A stretch of 12,201 bases of DNA from Pseudomonadota bacterium (GTDB lineage: Bacteria > Pseudomonadota > Alphaproteobacteria > Rhizobiales > Aestuariivirgaceae), in assembly GCA_016522385.1 (NCBI GenBank), contig JAEKFU010000514.1, positions 1-12,201 on the forward strand, given 5' to 3'. Each line of letters opens with the position of its first letter. Position 1 is the first letter of the stretch. This document shows positions 1 to 7,148 of the stretch, piece by piece. A program made the position numbers and the translations under genes. The notes beneath the pieces were generated by a model. The model saw nothing but the letters and a program-made list of their open reading frames with translations. It did no database searches and was not told the origin of the DNA.

Positions 1-2
1 CC

Positions 3-512
3 TCTGAGACCACAAACATGGCCCACTTCATCGACACCGCCACCTACGAGCTGACGGACAATGTGCTGGTCGATTCAAGGCCACGCTTTGCCGAATTCAC
101 CAATGATGGCAGTCAACTTTGGGTGTCTTCCGAAATTGGCGGCACGGTTGCGGTGATTGACCCTGCATCCCGCAAGATTATCAAGAAGATCTCGTTTGAG
201 GTGCCGGGCGTCACCCCTGAAGCGTTGCAGCCGGTCGGTGTTCGGGTCACCAAGGATGGTTCACGGGCCTTCGTTGCGTTGGGTCCTGCTAACCGGGTTG
301 CCGTGATCAATGCGAAGACGTTCGAGATCGAAAAGTACCTGCTCGTCGGTCAGCGCGTCTGGCAGCTGGCCTTTTCGCCAGATCAGAAATACCTGTTTTC
401 GACCAACGGCGTCTCGAATGACATTTCGGTCATCGATGTCGAAAGGCTCAAAGTCATCAAATCTATTCGCACCGGCCGCTTTCCGTGGGGTGTCGTCACA
501 TCATCGGAATGA
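3..512 (+). CDS. PQQ-associated YVTN beta-propeller protein, 3' part
   Basis: The reading frame is already open at the left edge (codons for Ser-Glu-Thr-Thr-Asn precede the first Met at 18), so this is the C-terminal 169 residues or so of a longer protein. It contains repeated beta-propeller blades with the pattern of a 'W/F-V-S' strand, a Gly-rich turn and 'VAVID', for example around residues 35-55, 90-105 and 130-150, and ends shortly after a GRFPWGVV segment. This matches the family of PQQ-dependent catabolism-associated beta-propeller proteins, which are periplasmic and lie beside PQQ alcohol dehydrogenase ABC genes. Their biochemical role is not established; a scaffold or ligand-binding role is inference. 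The next gene follows after 36 bases, so co-transcription is likely. Family is fairly sure, function is not. Confidence 0.85.
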   Translation, partial: SETTNMAHFIDTATYELTDNVLVDSRPRFAEFTNDGSQLWVSSEIGGTVAVIDPASRKIIKKISFEVPGVTPEALQPVGVRVTKDGSRAFVALGPANRVAVINAKTFEIEKYLLVGQRVWQLAFSPDQKYLFSTNGVSNDISVIDVERLKVIKSIRTGRFPWGVVTSSE

Positions 513-548
513 CGCAAGGTTGAACTTACAACGAAGGAGAGTATCACC

Positions 549-983
549 ATGAACTTACGGACAATCTTTGCTGTGCTGTCCGTGGCCTGTCTGGCACTGG
601 TCTTTGTCGCACAGGCCAATGCGCAGGGCTTCGCCGGACTGCTTACCGGCAAGACGCGCCTGGCGCCGATCACCCTTGCCTCCGGCAAGCCGCTGGCAGA
701 AAAGCCCTACGAACTGCAGTCGGGAAAATACTACAGCATTGACATTGTTTCCGATGGTTCGGCCGAACTGGCCATCGCGGGCCCCGATTTCTTCCGCAAT
801 GTCTGGGTCAATGAAGTGGTGATCAATGACATCGAGATCCGCCCTCTCGGTATTGCCAGCCTCGAATTCGATGACGAGGGCAAGGCGACGATTTCCTTTG
901 TCACCATCCGGCCAGGCACCTTCAAGCTGCGTATCCCCGGCACCGACAGCGATTCACAGACTGCCGTATTTGTCGTCAAATAG
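549..983 (+). CDS. Small exported beta-rich protein of the PQQ/lanthanide ABC cluster
   Basis: This encodes 144 residues. The ATG is chosen because AAGGAG (534-539) lies 9 bases upstream and the N-terminus is a clean Sec signal peptide with cleavage predicted after ANA (residue 25). The mature part is predicted beta-rich. It has a conserved-looking block at residues 81-110 (FFRNVWVNEVVIND, then a Leu-Glu-Phe-Asp-Asp-Glu stretch) and a C-terminal RPGTFKLRIPG strand reminiscent of cupredoxin-like domains. It contains no His and no mature Cys, so a type 1 copper site is excluded. Many acidic residues (D65, D69, E73, D80, E89, D94, E96, E106, D108-E110, D133, D135) could bind a hard cation. By position just before the ATPase it corresponds to lutD of Methylobacterium, an exported protein of the lanthanide transport cluster. 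That assignment rests on position and on memory of the family, not on an alignment. Confidence 0.8.
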   Translation: MNLRTIFAVLSVACLALVFVAQANAQGFAGLLTGKTRLAPITLASGKPLAEKPYELQSGKYYSIDIVSDGSAELAIAGPDFFRNVWVNEVVINDIEIRPLGIASLEFDDEGKATISFVTIRPGTFKLRIPGTDSDSQTAVFVVK

Positions 984-1007
984 CCGGAAGGCGGATATAA
1001 CCGTCGC

Positions 1008-1763
1008 ATGAATACCGAAGCGCTCTGTGCCCTGAACGTCAACGGCGTCAGCCACAACTATGGCCAGCGCCGCGCGCTTGATGATGTCAGTCTGTCGATA
1101 CCTGCGGGGGCGTTCTGCGGCCTACTGGGCCTGAACGGAGCCGGCAAGACGACTCTGTTTTCATTGATCACCCGCCTGTTCGACAACACCAGCGGCCATG
1201 TCAAGGTGATGGGGCATGATGTCAGACGGGCGCCCAAACTGGCACTTCAGCAACTGGGTGTGGTGTTCCAAAGCCGTACACTCGATCCGGACTTGAGCGT
1301 GATGCAAAACATGACCTACCATGCCGCACTCCACGGTCTGCCACACCGCTTTGCCCGTGAACGTGCCATGGCCGAATTGCAGCGTGTATCGCTGGATGAC
1401 CGTGCCGGTGAGAAGGTGAGGGCGCTGTCCGGTGGCCAGATGCGCCGCGTTGAGATCGCCAGGGCATTGTTGCATCAACCCAAACTTCTTCTGCTCGATG
1501 AGCCCACCGTGGGCCTGGATGTCGGCGCGCGCCGCGACATAATCGAACATGTTCGACAGCTCGTTGGTGACGATGGCCTGAGCGTATTGTGGGCGACCCA
1601 TTTGATCGAGGAAATTTCTGAGCAGGATCGTGTCGTCATTCTTCATCATGGCAGGGTCCTGGCAGCCGGCATCGGTAGCGACATCATTGCAATGCACAAG
1701 GCCCGTGATCTGAAATCCGTCTTCAACACCTTGGCCGGTGTTGGAGTGGGCGAAGCGGCATGA
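1008..1763 (+). CDS. lutE: ABC transporter ATP-binding protein of the PQQ/lanthanide system
   Basis: This 251-residue protein is a complete ABC ATPase. It has Walker A GLNGAGKT at 41-48, Q-loop Gln88, signature LSGGQ at 140-144, Walker B LLLLDE at 160-165 with catalytic Glu165, and H-loop His198. It hydrolyses ATP on the cytoplasmic face to drive the permease encoded next; the two genes overlap by 4 bases (ATGA), a sign of coupled translation. It fits the ATPase family linked to PQQ alcohol dehydrogenases (PedB in Pseudomonas, LutE in Methylobacterium). Those systems have been reported as needed for lanthanide-dependent growth. The symbol is given by family and gene order. The substrate and even the direction of transport cannot be read from the sequence, since the fold also resembles drug and polysaccharide exporters. 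The start codon lacks a close Shine-Dalgarno sequence. Confidence 0.93.
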   Translation: MNTEALCALNVNGVSHNYGQRRALDDVSLSIPAGAFCGLLGLNGAGKTTLFSLITRLFDNTSGHVKVMGHDVRRAPKLALQQLGVVFQSRTLDPDLSVMQNMTYHAALHGLPHRFARERAMAELQRVSLDDRAGEKVRALSGGQMRRVEIARALLHQPKLLLLDEPTVGLDVGARRDIIEHVRQLVGDDGLSVLWATHLIEEISEQDRVVILHHGRVLAAGIGSDIIAMHKARDLKSVFNTLAGVGVGEAA

Positions 1764-2617
1764 CAGCGCAAATCGCAAAGACTTCGGCAACCGCCGGCCG
1801 CTATGGCATTGTCGGCTATTGGCGCTGCTTAGTTGGCATCGTCTGGCGTGAGGCCTTGCGCTTTCTGCAGCAGCGCGGACGCTTCATTGCGGCCTTAGTC
1901 CGACCCCTGGTCTGGCTTTTCATCTTTGCCGCTGGTTTTCGCTCGGTGCTCGGTGTCTCGATCATCGAGCCCTACGAAACCTATGTTCTTTATGAGGTCT
2001 ACATCACACCAGGTCTCGTCGGGATGATCCAGCTGTTCAACGGCATGCAATCATCGCTCGCCATGGTTTATGACCGCGAGATGGGCACGATGCGTACGCT
2101 TCTGGTAAGCCCGTTCCCACGCTGGTTTCTGCTCAGCGCCAAACTGCTTGCCGGCGTGGTAGTGTCCATTGCCCAAGTTTATGTGTTCCTGGCCATTGCC
2201 TGGTTCTGGGAAGTCGAGCCGCCTCTGATCGGTTATCTGACGATCCTACCGGCGTTGATCCTGTCCGGTTTGATGCTAGGCTCGCTCGGCCTCCTGCTGT
2301 CTTCGGTCATTCGTCAGCTGGAGAATTTTGCCGGCATAATGAACTTTGTCATCTTTCCGATGTTCTTCATGTCATCTGCGCTCTATCCGCTGTGGCGCAT
2401 GAAAGAGTCGAGTCCGCTTTTGCACGACCTGTGCGCTTTCAACCCGTTCACCTATGCCGTCGAACTGATCCGCTTTGCGCTCTACGGGCAGTTGAACGGT
2501 TATGCGGCGCTTGTGGCTGTCGCCTGCACGATCGGCTTTATGGCCTTGGCCGTATTCGCCTATAATCCATCCAAGGGTCTGATTGCCCGCCGCGGTGGAC
2601 CGGGAGGAGCCGCCTGA
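1760..2617 (+). CDS. lutF: ABC-2 type permease of the PQQ/lanthanide system
   Basis: This encodes 285 residues with about six hydrophobic segments, at roughly 42-62, 78-100, 124-150, 158-182, 191-210 and 248-268. A typical ABC-2 permease motif lies between the second and third segments (YDREMGTMRTLLVSPFPR, 104-121). It forms the inner-membrane channel for the ATPase encoded immediately upstream, with which it shares a 4-base overlap. It corresponds to PedC/LutF of PQQ-linked ABC systems. A substrate-binding protein would be expected for import and is not in the window; in related clusters it lies upstream, which here falls beyond the left edge. ABC-2 permeases are more often exporters, so import of lanthanide or a lanthanide complex is inferred from related systems. 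The next gene starts one base after the stop. Confidence 0.92.
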   Translation: MTAQIAKTSATAGRYGIVGYWRCLVGIVWREALRFLQQRGRFIAALVRPLVWLFIFAAGFRSVLGVSIIEPYETYVLYEVYITPGLVGMIQLFNGMQSSLAMVYDREMGTMRTLLVSPFPRWFLLSAKLLAGVVVSIAQVYVFLAIAWFWEVEPPLIGYLTILPALILSGLMLGSLGLLLSSVIRQLENFAGIMNFVIFPMFFMSSALYPLWRMKESSPLLHDLCAFNPFTYAVELIRFALYGQLNGYAALVAVACTIGFMALAVFAYNPSKGLIARRGGPGGAA

Positions 2618-2618
2618 T

Positions 2619-3251
2619 ATGATCAAAAGACTGTCCGTGATGGCAATCGGCCTGGCGGTTCTGGTCCAAGCGCCATCGGCCGCGGTTGCCGGTGATGCCA
2701 ATACGGACTGGCCTTGCGTGCAGCGCAAGATTCCCAAATTGAGCGCCGGCATGATGTGGGCCGGACCGGTCGTCGATGAGGCCACAACCACTTTGTGGCA
2801 GAGCGACGAGACGCTCTCCAACCTGGCGCTGAGACTGGCCGCACGCCGGACGTCATTCGAAGAGGTCGAACGACTGGTTGCTGCCTATGCGGGCTCGATC
2901 GCAGTGGAAATCAAGCCGAAATATCTGACCGCCCTGTTCGCCGGCGTTCTTGCGCACATCAACAAAGAGCGCCGACAGATCATGTTCGGCATCGAAAAAT
3001 ATACCCGCAAGCAAAAGGCACTTGCCGGCTCTATCCAGCAGACGCGGGATCAACTAAGCAAGGCCCTAAAGACCGTCTCGACGACGGATGAAGCCAAGTC
3101 CAAGCGGCGCGATCTTGAACAGACGCTGAGTTGGCAGAGCCGGATACACGAAGAACGTGAGCGATCGTTGAAATTTGTGTGCGAGTCCCCGGTTGTTCTC
3201 GAAGAGCGTGCCTTCACGATTGCCAGGGAAATCGCCAATCATCTGGAGTGA
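2619..3251 (+). CDS. Exported helical protein downstream of the ABC permease
   Basis: This encodes 210 residues. The frame is open 12 codons further upstream, but the ATG at 2619 is preferred: it has AGGAG at 2604-2608, lies one base after the permease stop, and begins a good signal peptide with cleavage after AVA (residue 24). The mature protein has two Cys, C33 in a DWPCVQRKIP motif and C188 near the C-terminus, which could form a disulfide. From about 105 to 187 it is strongly helical and charged, rich in Lys, Arg, Glu and Gln, and probably a coiled coil or helical hairpin. No catalytic motif is recognisable. By position it corresponds to lutG of the Methylobacterium lanthanide transport cluster, also an exported protein of unknown role. 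It is the last gene of the plus-strand operon and faces the xox operon tail to tail. Confidence 0.8.
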   Translation: MIKRLSVMAIGLAVLVQAPSAAVAGDANTDWPCVQRKIPKLSAGMMWAGPVVDEATTTLWQSDETLSNLALRLAARRTSFEEVERLVAAYAGSIAVEIKPKYLTALFAGVLAHINKERRQIMFGIEKYTRKQKALAGSIQQTRDQLSKALKTVSTTDEAKSKRRDLEQTLSWQSRIHEERERSLKFVCESPVVLEERAFTIAREIANHLE

Positions 3252-3254
3252 TGT

Positions 3255-3288
3255 CTAGGGTGTGGTGAGAGAACCCTAGGCTACTTTT
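3255..3288 (+). terminator. Candidate terminator between convergent operons
   Basis: CTAGGGT (3255-3261) pairs with ACCCTAG (3273-3279) across an 11-base loop, followed by GCTACTTTT on the plus strand. It sits directly after the stop of the exported helical protein, and its right side reaches the stop codon of the convergent minus-strand gene. The stem is only 7 bp and the T-run is short, so this is a weak call. Confidence 0.4.
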
Positions 3289-3856
3289 CCGGCAGTTTTT
3301 CTTCAAGAGGCAATGACGCTGCCGACCACCCGTCGGTGCCTTGCGGATACCAATGGACATTGCTGTAACCATATTCCATCGCCCGCTTGGCCGCGTTCCA
3401 CGACATCCAGCATCTGTCGAGACAATAGAATACAATTGCCCGGCTGGGATCACCCTGGGTCAGACGGTGCAAATGATCCCTGAAATAGGCAGCACCGCTC
3501 GGTGGCAGGCGACCGAACCCCACATTGGGCAGCCAGTAGCTGCCGGGAATGTTGTGCCGTTTCTTGTCCCGCCAGACTGTATCTTCGGGCAGGTTTGCCG
3601 GTTTGGGTATCCGCTGGAGGACATCGATGAACACGATCTGTTTCCGGCGCCAAAGGGCTTCCGCTTCCTTTGTGCCGATGACCGTTGCGCCGGCCAGCGT
3701 TTTCGGCACATCGGCGCGAAAGGCTTTCATCCGATAACCCAGCGGTTCGGGAACATCGGTTGCATGGGCCAACGAACCTCGCATGTCTGCGAGTGCCAGC
3801 AAGGCAAAGCAAGCTGCAGCCACCCAGACCCGCCGGTGACGGAGATGACTATTCAT
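3281..3856 (-). CDS. Exported rhodanese-like 'CXXCW' PQQ-associated protein
   Basis: This encodes 191 residues. The start overlaps the end of xoxJ (ATGA arrangement), which supports coupled translation. The N-terminus is Arg/His-rich, followed by a hydrophobic stretch and an Ala-rich cleavage region near residue 32, so it should be periplasmic. The C-terminal half resembles a rhodanese domain, with VFIDVL at 75-80, IPGSYWLPN at 103-111 and the loop YCLDRCWMSWNAAKRA at 144-159, where a rhodanese would carry its catalytic Cys. The motif and gene context match the PQQ-dependent catabolism-associated CXXCW family. In this sequence the two Cys (145 and 149) are three residues apart. The family's function is unknown; disulfide, heme or thiol chemistry during quinoprotein or cytochrome maturation is inference. 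It is the last gene of the xoxG-xoxJ run. Confidence 0.88.
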   Translation of the reverse strand: MNSHLRHRRVWVAAACFALLALADMRGSLAHATDVPEPLGYRMKAFRADVPKTLAGATVIGTKEAEALWRRKQIVFIDVLQRIPKPANLPEDTVWRDKKRHNIPGSYWLPNVGFGRLPPSGAAYFRDHLHRLTQGDPSRAIVFYCLDRCWMSWNAAKRAMEYGYSNVHWYPQGTDGWSAASLPLEEKLPEK

Positions 3857-4716
3857 TGTGTGATCAGTTTGTCGCGCTCATCGAGAATTGGCACGCCAAA
3901 GTCGAGCATGATTTTGTTGATTGCGACCTGGTTCTGCTTGATCAGCTCATTCAGCTTACGTTTCCATTCGATTTCGCCGCGCCGAACACCGAACGTGATG
4001 CGGTAGGCCATGCGCGGTCCTTTGGTTTCATTGACCAGAGGCACTACTGCAATGTCACCACCGGACCGGTGGGCGAGATGGCCGCCGATCGGGCCCCACA
4101 ACAGAGCAACGTCGATTTTACCGCTTTTCAAGTCCTTGACCATTCGTTCGGCTGGCGATTCGTGGCGTCGGTCAACGACCAGCGGATAGGGCTCGACATT
4201 GCCCAGCAAGGCGTTGAGCGCCAGAACGGTTGCCGGCGGCGTGCCGGCAATCACCCCGATGCGGCTCGATCTCAAGCGCTTATCATCCAGGCTCTTGATA
4301 CCGGCGAGCTTACCGTCTCTGCGGTGCAGCATCACATAGGCGGACCGGTAGTAGTGGTTGGTATTCTGTACGAGCTCATGCCCTTGCGCGTAGCCCATGA
4401 TGATGTCGCATTTTTTCGCGGCCAGTGTTTGACGCACGAAGCCGGTCGCCTGCGGAAACCATTCGTAGACAACAGGGACATTGAGTTTTTCACCGATGAG
4501 ATCAGCTATTTTGTTCTCAAATCCCGTCCGATCTTCGCTGGAAAACGGCAGGTTTGCAGGATCGGCACATACCCGCAGCAGCGACTTCTGGACCAGTTCG
4601 GAAGTTTGTGCATGGACCGTACTTGGCAGTGCGACAAACAGCGCAGTCTGCAGTGCCAGCACCAGCAGCAGCCTCAACGTATGGGTGCTATTTGCCGTCG
4701 CGGCATTCGTTCTCAT
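3853..4716 (-). CDS. xoxJ: XoxJ periplasmic solute-binding-like protein
   Basis: The protein has 287 residues from the ATG at 4716. The frame stays open to 4779, but that extension lies inside xoxG and would bury the signal peptide, so the internal ATG, overlapping the xoxG end by 29 bases, is preferred. The signal peptide cleaves after VHA (residue 36). The mature part has the periplasmic binding protein fold of the MoxJ/XoxJ family, starting at LLRVCADPANLPFSS (about 46-60), followed by a GFE-x-x-IA segment and KKCDIIMGYA (101-110). Two mature Cys (50 and 103) are present. Family members sit beside xoxF and xoxG, do not appear to serve an ABC importer, and are thought to activate or mature methanol dehydrogenase; a XoxJ structure with a large cavity has been reported. 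Assignment is firm, mechanism is not. Confidence 0.93.
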   Translation of the reverse strand: MRTNAATANSTHTLRLLLVLALQTALFVALPSTVHAQTSELVQKSLLRVCADPANLPFSSEDRTGFENKIADLIGEKLNVPVVYEWFPQATGFVRQTLAAKKCDIIMGYAQGHELVQNTNHYYRSAYVMLHRRDGKLAGIKSLDDKRLRSSRIGVIAGTPPATVLALNALLGNVEPYPLVVDRRHESPAERMVKDLKSGKIDVALLWGPIGGHLAHRSGGDIAVVPLVNETKGPRMAYRITFGVRRGEIEWKRKLNELIKQNQVAINKIMLDFGVPILDERDKLITQ

Positions 4717-5194
4717 AAGCCTTGGCCTGATCCGGTTTCTTGTCGCGCTTGCGCGGACGTCCCCGCGGAATGGCATCATCAGCGCGCGCGATCAGGTAGA
4801 CATAGATGTCATCCATGTAACAATAGACATTCACGTTGTTCCCGAATCCCGGCATCTTGCTGGTTTGAGACGCTGTCACCTTCTCCTGACCGGAGGCGAC
4901 GACGGAGATGAATTCGCCATAGCCAAGCTCCTTGATGGTATCGATGAGTGCAGGTGCATAGGTGCTGCCCAGACCGTCCGGGCCGTGGCAGACATGGCAC
5001 TCTGAATGATATCTGCGGAACCCGGAATAGGTGTACCAATCTACCGTGCCATCTTCCTTCACGTTGTAGGTCGGCTCTTCTTCCTTGTCGAAATATTTGC
5101 CGTCGACTTCGGTCTTGCCGTCTTCTGCGGCAAACGCCACCCCAAGGCTCATCGCCAAAGCAATGGGAATGCTGGGAAAGACTTTCGCAAACAT
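4688..5194 (-). CDS. xoxG: XoxG c-type cytochrome, electron acceptor of XoxF
   Basis: This encodes 168 residues from the ATG at 5194. A longer open frame reaches a TTG at 5308, but that codon lies in the xoxF terminator hairpin, and the N-terminus MFAKVFPSIP is a proper signal peptide with cleavage after AFA (residue 22). The heme motif CHVCH is at 66-70, and Met114 in KMPGFG is the likely axial ligand. Two further Cys, C125 and C164, make this a four-Cys cytochrome, the type called 'methanol metabolism-related'. It accepts electrons from XoxF in the periplasm and passes them towards the terminal oxidase. The C-terminal tail (144-168) is very rich in Lys and Arg. The ribosome site is weak (GAGG about 10 bases upstream), suggesting lower expression than xoxF. 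The gene lies 150 bases downstream of xoxF. Confidence 0.93.
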   Translation of the reverse strand: MFAKVFPSIPIALAMSLGVAFAAEDGKTEVDGKYFDKEEEPTYNVKEDGTVDWYTYSGFRRYHSECHVCHGPDGLGSTYAPALIDTIKELGYGEFISVVASGQEKVTASQTSKMPGFGNNVNVYCYMDDIYVYLIARADDAIPRGRPRKRDKKPDQAKAYENECRDGK

Positions 5195-5273
5195 GGAGGC
5201 CCTCAACCTGTTGACGCGCGCGATCAGCTTCGGTCTTGTCATGCAGAAATCAGTGGTCGCGTCTTTCTTGAAC

Positions 5274-5317
5274 AAAAGTTTGGCGCAGGTTTGTTGAACC
5301 TGCGCCAAACCGCTTTT
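5274..5317 (-). terminator. Strong hairpin between xoxF and xoxG
   Basis: A perfect 14-bp stem (5278-5291 with 5297-5310) with a 5-base loop lies 35 bases after the xoxF stop. In the direction of xoxF transcription it is followed by CTTTTGTT, as in an intrinsic terminator. The opposite side also carries a TTTT run (5314-5317), though three bases off the stem. Because xoxG and xoxJ lie downstream on the same strand, it may act as a partial terminator or as a 3' stabiliser that gives xoxF mRNA in excess. Confidence 0.8.
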
Positions 5318-5344
5318 GTGCTAGTCGGACAGTCGTCTCAAACC

Positions 5345-7135
5345 CTAAGGCAGAGCAAAAACCGTCAGCTGTCCGCCCAGGCGGGTATAGTTGTGCAGCG
5401 CCGCATAACCACCCACGGCGCCGAGGCCGGCCTGCGGATCGGTTAGGCCTGCAGCCAGACCGATACCGGCCCAACCGCCAACACCTGACAGAACGCCGAC
5501 ATATTGCTTGCCGCCGTGCTGATAGGTCATCACGTTGCCGATGATGCCGGACGGTGTCTTGAACTTATAGAGCTCTGCACCGGTCTTGGCATCAACCGCC
5601 TTCAGATAGCCTTCCAGCGTGCCGTAGAACACGATGTCACCAGCAGTTGCCAGGGCGCCTGACCAAACCGAGAAACGTTCCTGGTTAGACCAAACGATCT
5701 TGCCCTTGGCAGCATCCCAGGCAATGAAGTTGCCCATATGGCTCTCGCCTTTAGGCGGATACATCGACAAGGTCGCGCCGACATAGGGTTGACCAGCCGT
5801 GTAGCTCACCTTGAAAGGCTCATAATCCATGCAGACATGGTTGGTCGGTACATAGAACAGGCCGGTTTCAGGTGAATAGGCCGCCGGTTGCTGGTCTTTC
5901 GAGCCAAGCGCTGCCGGGCAGATGTTCGTCGTGTTGACGTCTTCTCCATTTTGTTCCGTGGAGTATTGCGGCACGACATTTGGCCGACCGGTCTTCATAT
6001 CCACGTGGGTTGCCCAGTTGACCACCGGGTCGAACTTCTCGGCCACCAGCAGTTCGCCGGTTTCACGGTCAAGCGTGTAGCCAAAGCCATTACGGTCGAA
6101 GTGTACAAGCCCTTTGCGCGTCTGACCGCCGATGTCGATGTCAGTGAGGATCATCTCGTTGATGCCGTCATAGTCCCACTCGTCATGCGGCGTCATCTGA
6201 TAGACCCACTTTGCCATGCCGGTGTCGACATCACGGGCAAAGATGGTCATCGACCAGCGGTTATCGCCGGGACGCTGGGTAGGATTCCACGTCGAAGGGT
6301 TACCTGTCCCGTAATACACCAGGTTCAGGTCGGGATCATAAGAATACCATCCCCACGTGGTCCCGCCACCGATCTTCCATTGATCGCCTTTCCAGGTGGC
6401 CGTGCCGGAGTCTTTGCCGACCGGCTTGCCGAGATGCGTGGTCTTTTCAGGATCCATCAATGTGTCGGAGTCCGGTCCCATCGACCAACCGCGCCAAACC
6501 TGTTTACCGGTCTTCATGTCGTAAGCCGTGACATGGCCACGCACGCCGAATTCACCACCGGAAATGCCGACAATCACTTTGTCTTTCACCGGAAGCACGG
6601 TCGTCGTGTTGGTTTCACCCTTCTTGGGATCACCGTTCTTTACCGACCAGATGACCTTACCCGTATTGGCGTCAAGCGCCACAACCGTCGTGTCGGCCTG
6701 GTGCAGAAAGACCATGCCGTCGGCATAGGCGAGACCACGGTTTACGGTATCGCAGCACATCACCGGAATGGTGTCAGGATCCTGTTTCGGTTCGTAACGC
6801 CATTTGATCGCGCCGTCATTGTCCAGGTCCAACGCAAACACGTTGTTCGGAAACGGTGTATGGACATACATCGTATTGCCGATAACGAGCGGTGAGCCTT
6901 CATGACCGCGCAAAACACCGGTCGAGAACGTCCAGGCAACCTGCAGGTTCTTGACATTGTCCTTGTTGATCTGTGCAAGAGTCGAATAACGCTGGTTGGC
7001 ATAGTCGCCGGTCTGCAGCGCCCAATTCGACGGATTGGAGGTGGCTTGCATCACACTATCGTTCGCACCTACAGGCACTGTGTAACCAGCAGCGACCCCC
7101 ACAGCCAAAGCAGTGGCAAATAACACTCGCTTCAT
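5345..7135 (-). CDS. xoxF: Lanthanide-dependent methanol dehydrogenase XoxF (XoxF5 type)
   Basis: This is a 596-residue PQQ quinoprotein with an eight-bladed propeller fold, oxidising methanol (and likely formaldehyde) in the periplasm. The signal peptide cleaves near residue 24. The adjacent Cys127-Cys128 that form the ring disulfide over PQQ are present. Metal ligands Glu195 (GGEFG) and Asn279 (GTGNP), the PQQ-stacking Trp261 or Trp263 (WGW), and Arg348 (HFDRNG) are in place. The catalytic Asp321 is followed by Tyr and Asp323 (WDYDGINE). The extra Asp323 is the hallmark of lanthanide enzymes; calcium MxaF has Ala there. The C-terminal block GLGAVGGYAALHNYTRLGG strongly resembles Methylobacterium XoxF1. 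The start is supported by AAGGAGGA 5 bases upstream. No mxaI or mxaG accompanies it, as expected for a Xox cluster. Length is normal for the family. Confidence 0.98.
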   Translation of the reverse strand: MKRVLFATALAVGVAAGYTVPVGANDSVMQATSNPSNWALQTGDYANQRYSTLAQINKDNVKNLQVAWTFSTGVLRGHEGSPLVIGNTMYVHTPFPNNVFALDLDNDGAIKWRYEPKQDPDTIPVMCCDTVNRGLAYADGMVFLHQADTTVVALDANTGKVIWSVKNGDPKKGETNTTTVLPVKDKVIVGISGGEFGVRGHVTAYDMKTGKQVWRGWSMGPDSDTLMDPEKTTHLGKPVGKDSGTATWKGDQWKIGGGTTWGWYSYDPDLNLVYYGTGNPSTWNPTQRPGDNRWSMTIFARDVDTGMAKWVYQMTPHDEWDYDGINEMILTDIDIGGQTRKGLVHFDRNGFGYTLDRETGELLVAEKFDPVVNWATHVDMKTGRPNVVPQYSTEQNGEDVNTTNICPAALGSKDQQPAAYSPETGLFYVPTNHVCMDYEPFKVSYTAGQPYVGATLSMYPPKGESHMGNFIAWDAAKGKIVWSNQERFSVWSGALATAGDIVFYGTLEGYLKAVDAKTGAELYKFKTPSGIIGNVMTYQHGGKQYVGVLSGVGGWAGIGLAAGLTDPQAGLGAVGGYAALHNYTRLGGQLTVFALP

Positions 7136-7140
7136 GTGTT

Positions 7141-7148
7141 TCCTCCTT
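7141..7148 (-). promoter_or_regulatory. Strong ribosome binding site of xoxF
   Basis: On the minus strand AAGGAGGA ends 5 bases before the ATG at 7135. It is the best Shine-Dalgarno match noted in the window and fits the high expression expected of xoxF. It contrasts with the weak sites of xoxG and xoxJ. Confidence 0.85.

Noticed and set aside
3685..4911. Long open frame on the plus strand opposite xoxJ and the CXXCW gene
   Set aside because: Its translation is Arg-, His- and Cys-rich without domain features, while the minus-strand frames have signal peptides and family motifs. It is an antisense shadow of GC-rich coding DNA.
5194..5308. Upstream extension of xoxG to a TTG at 5308
   Set aside because: The extension begins inside the hairpin after xoxF and would put 38 residues before a clear signal peptide.
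5888..6895. 335-codon open frame on the plus strand opposite xoxF
   Set aside because: It is fully inside xoxF, has no recognisable domain or ribosome site, and its codon pattern is that of an antisense shadow.
5345..7135. Possibility that the dehydrogenase is a calcium-type MxaF
   Set aside because: The catalytic Asp is followed two residues later by Asp, not Ala; the neighbours are xoxG and xoxJ, and no mxaI is present.
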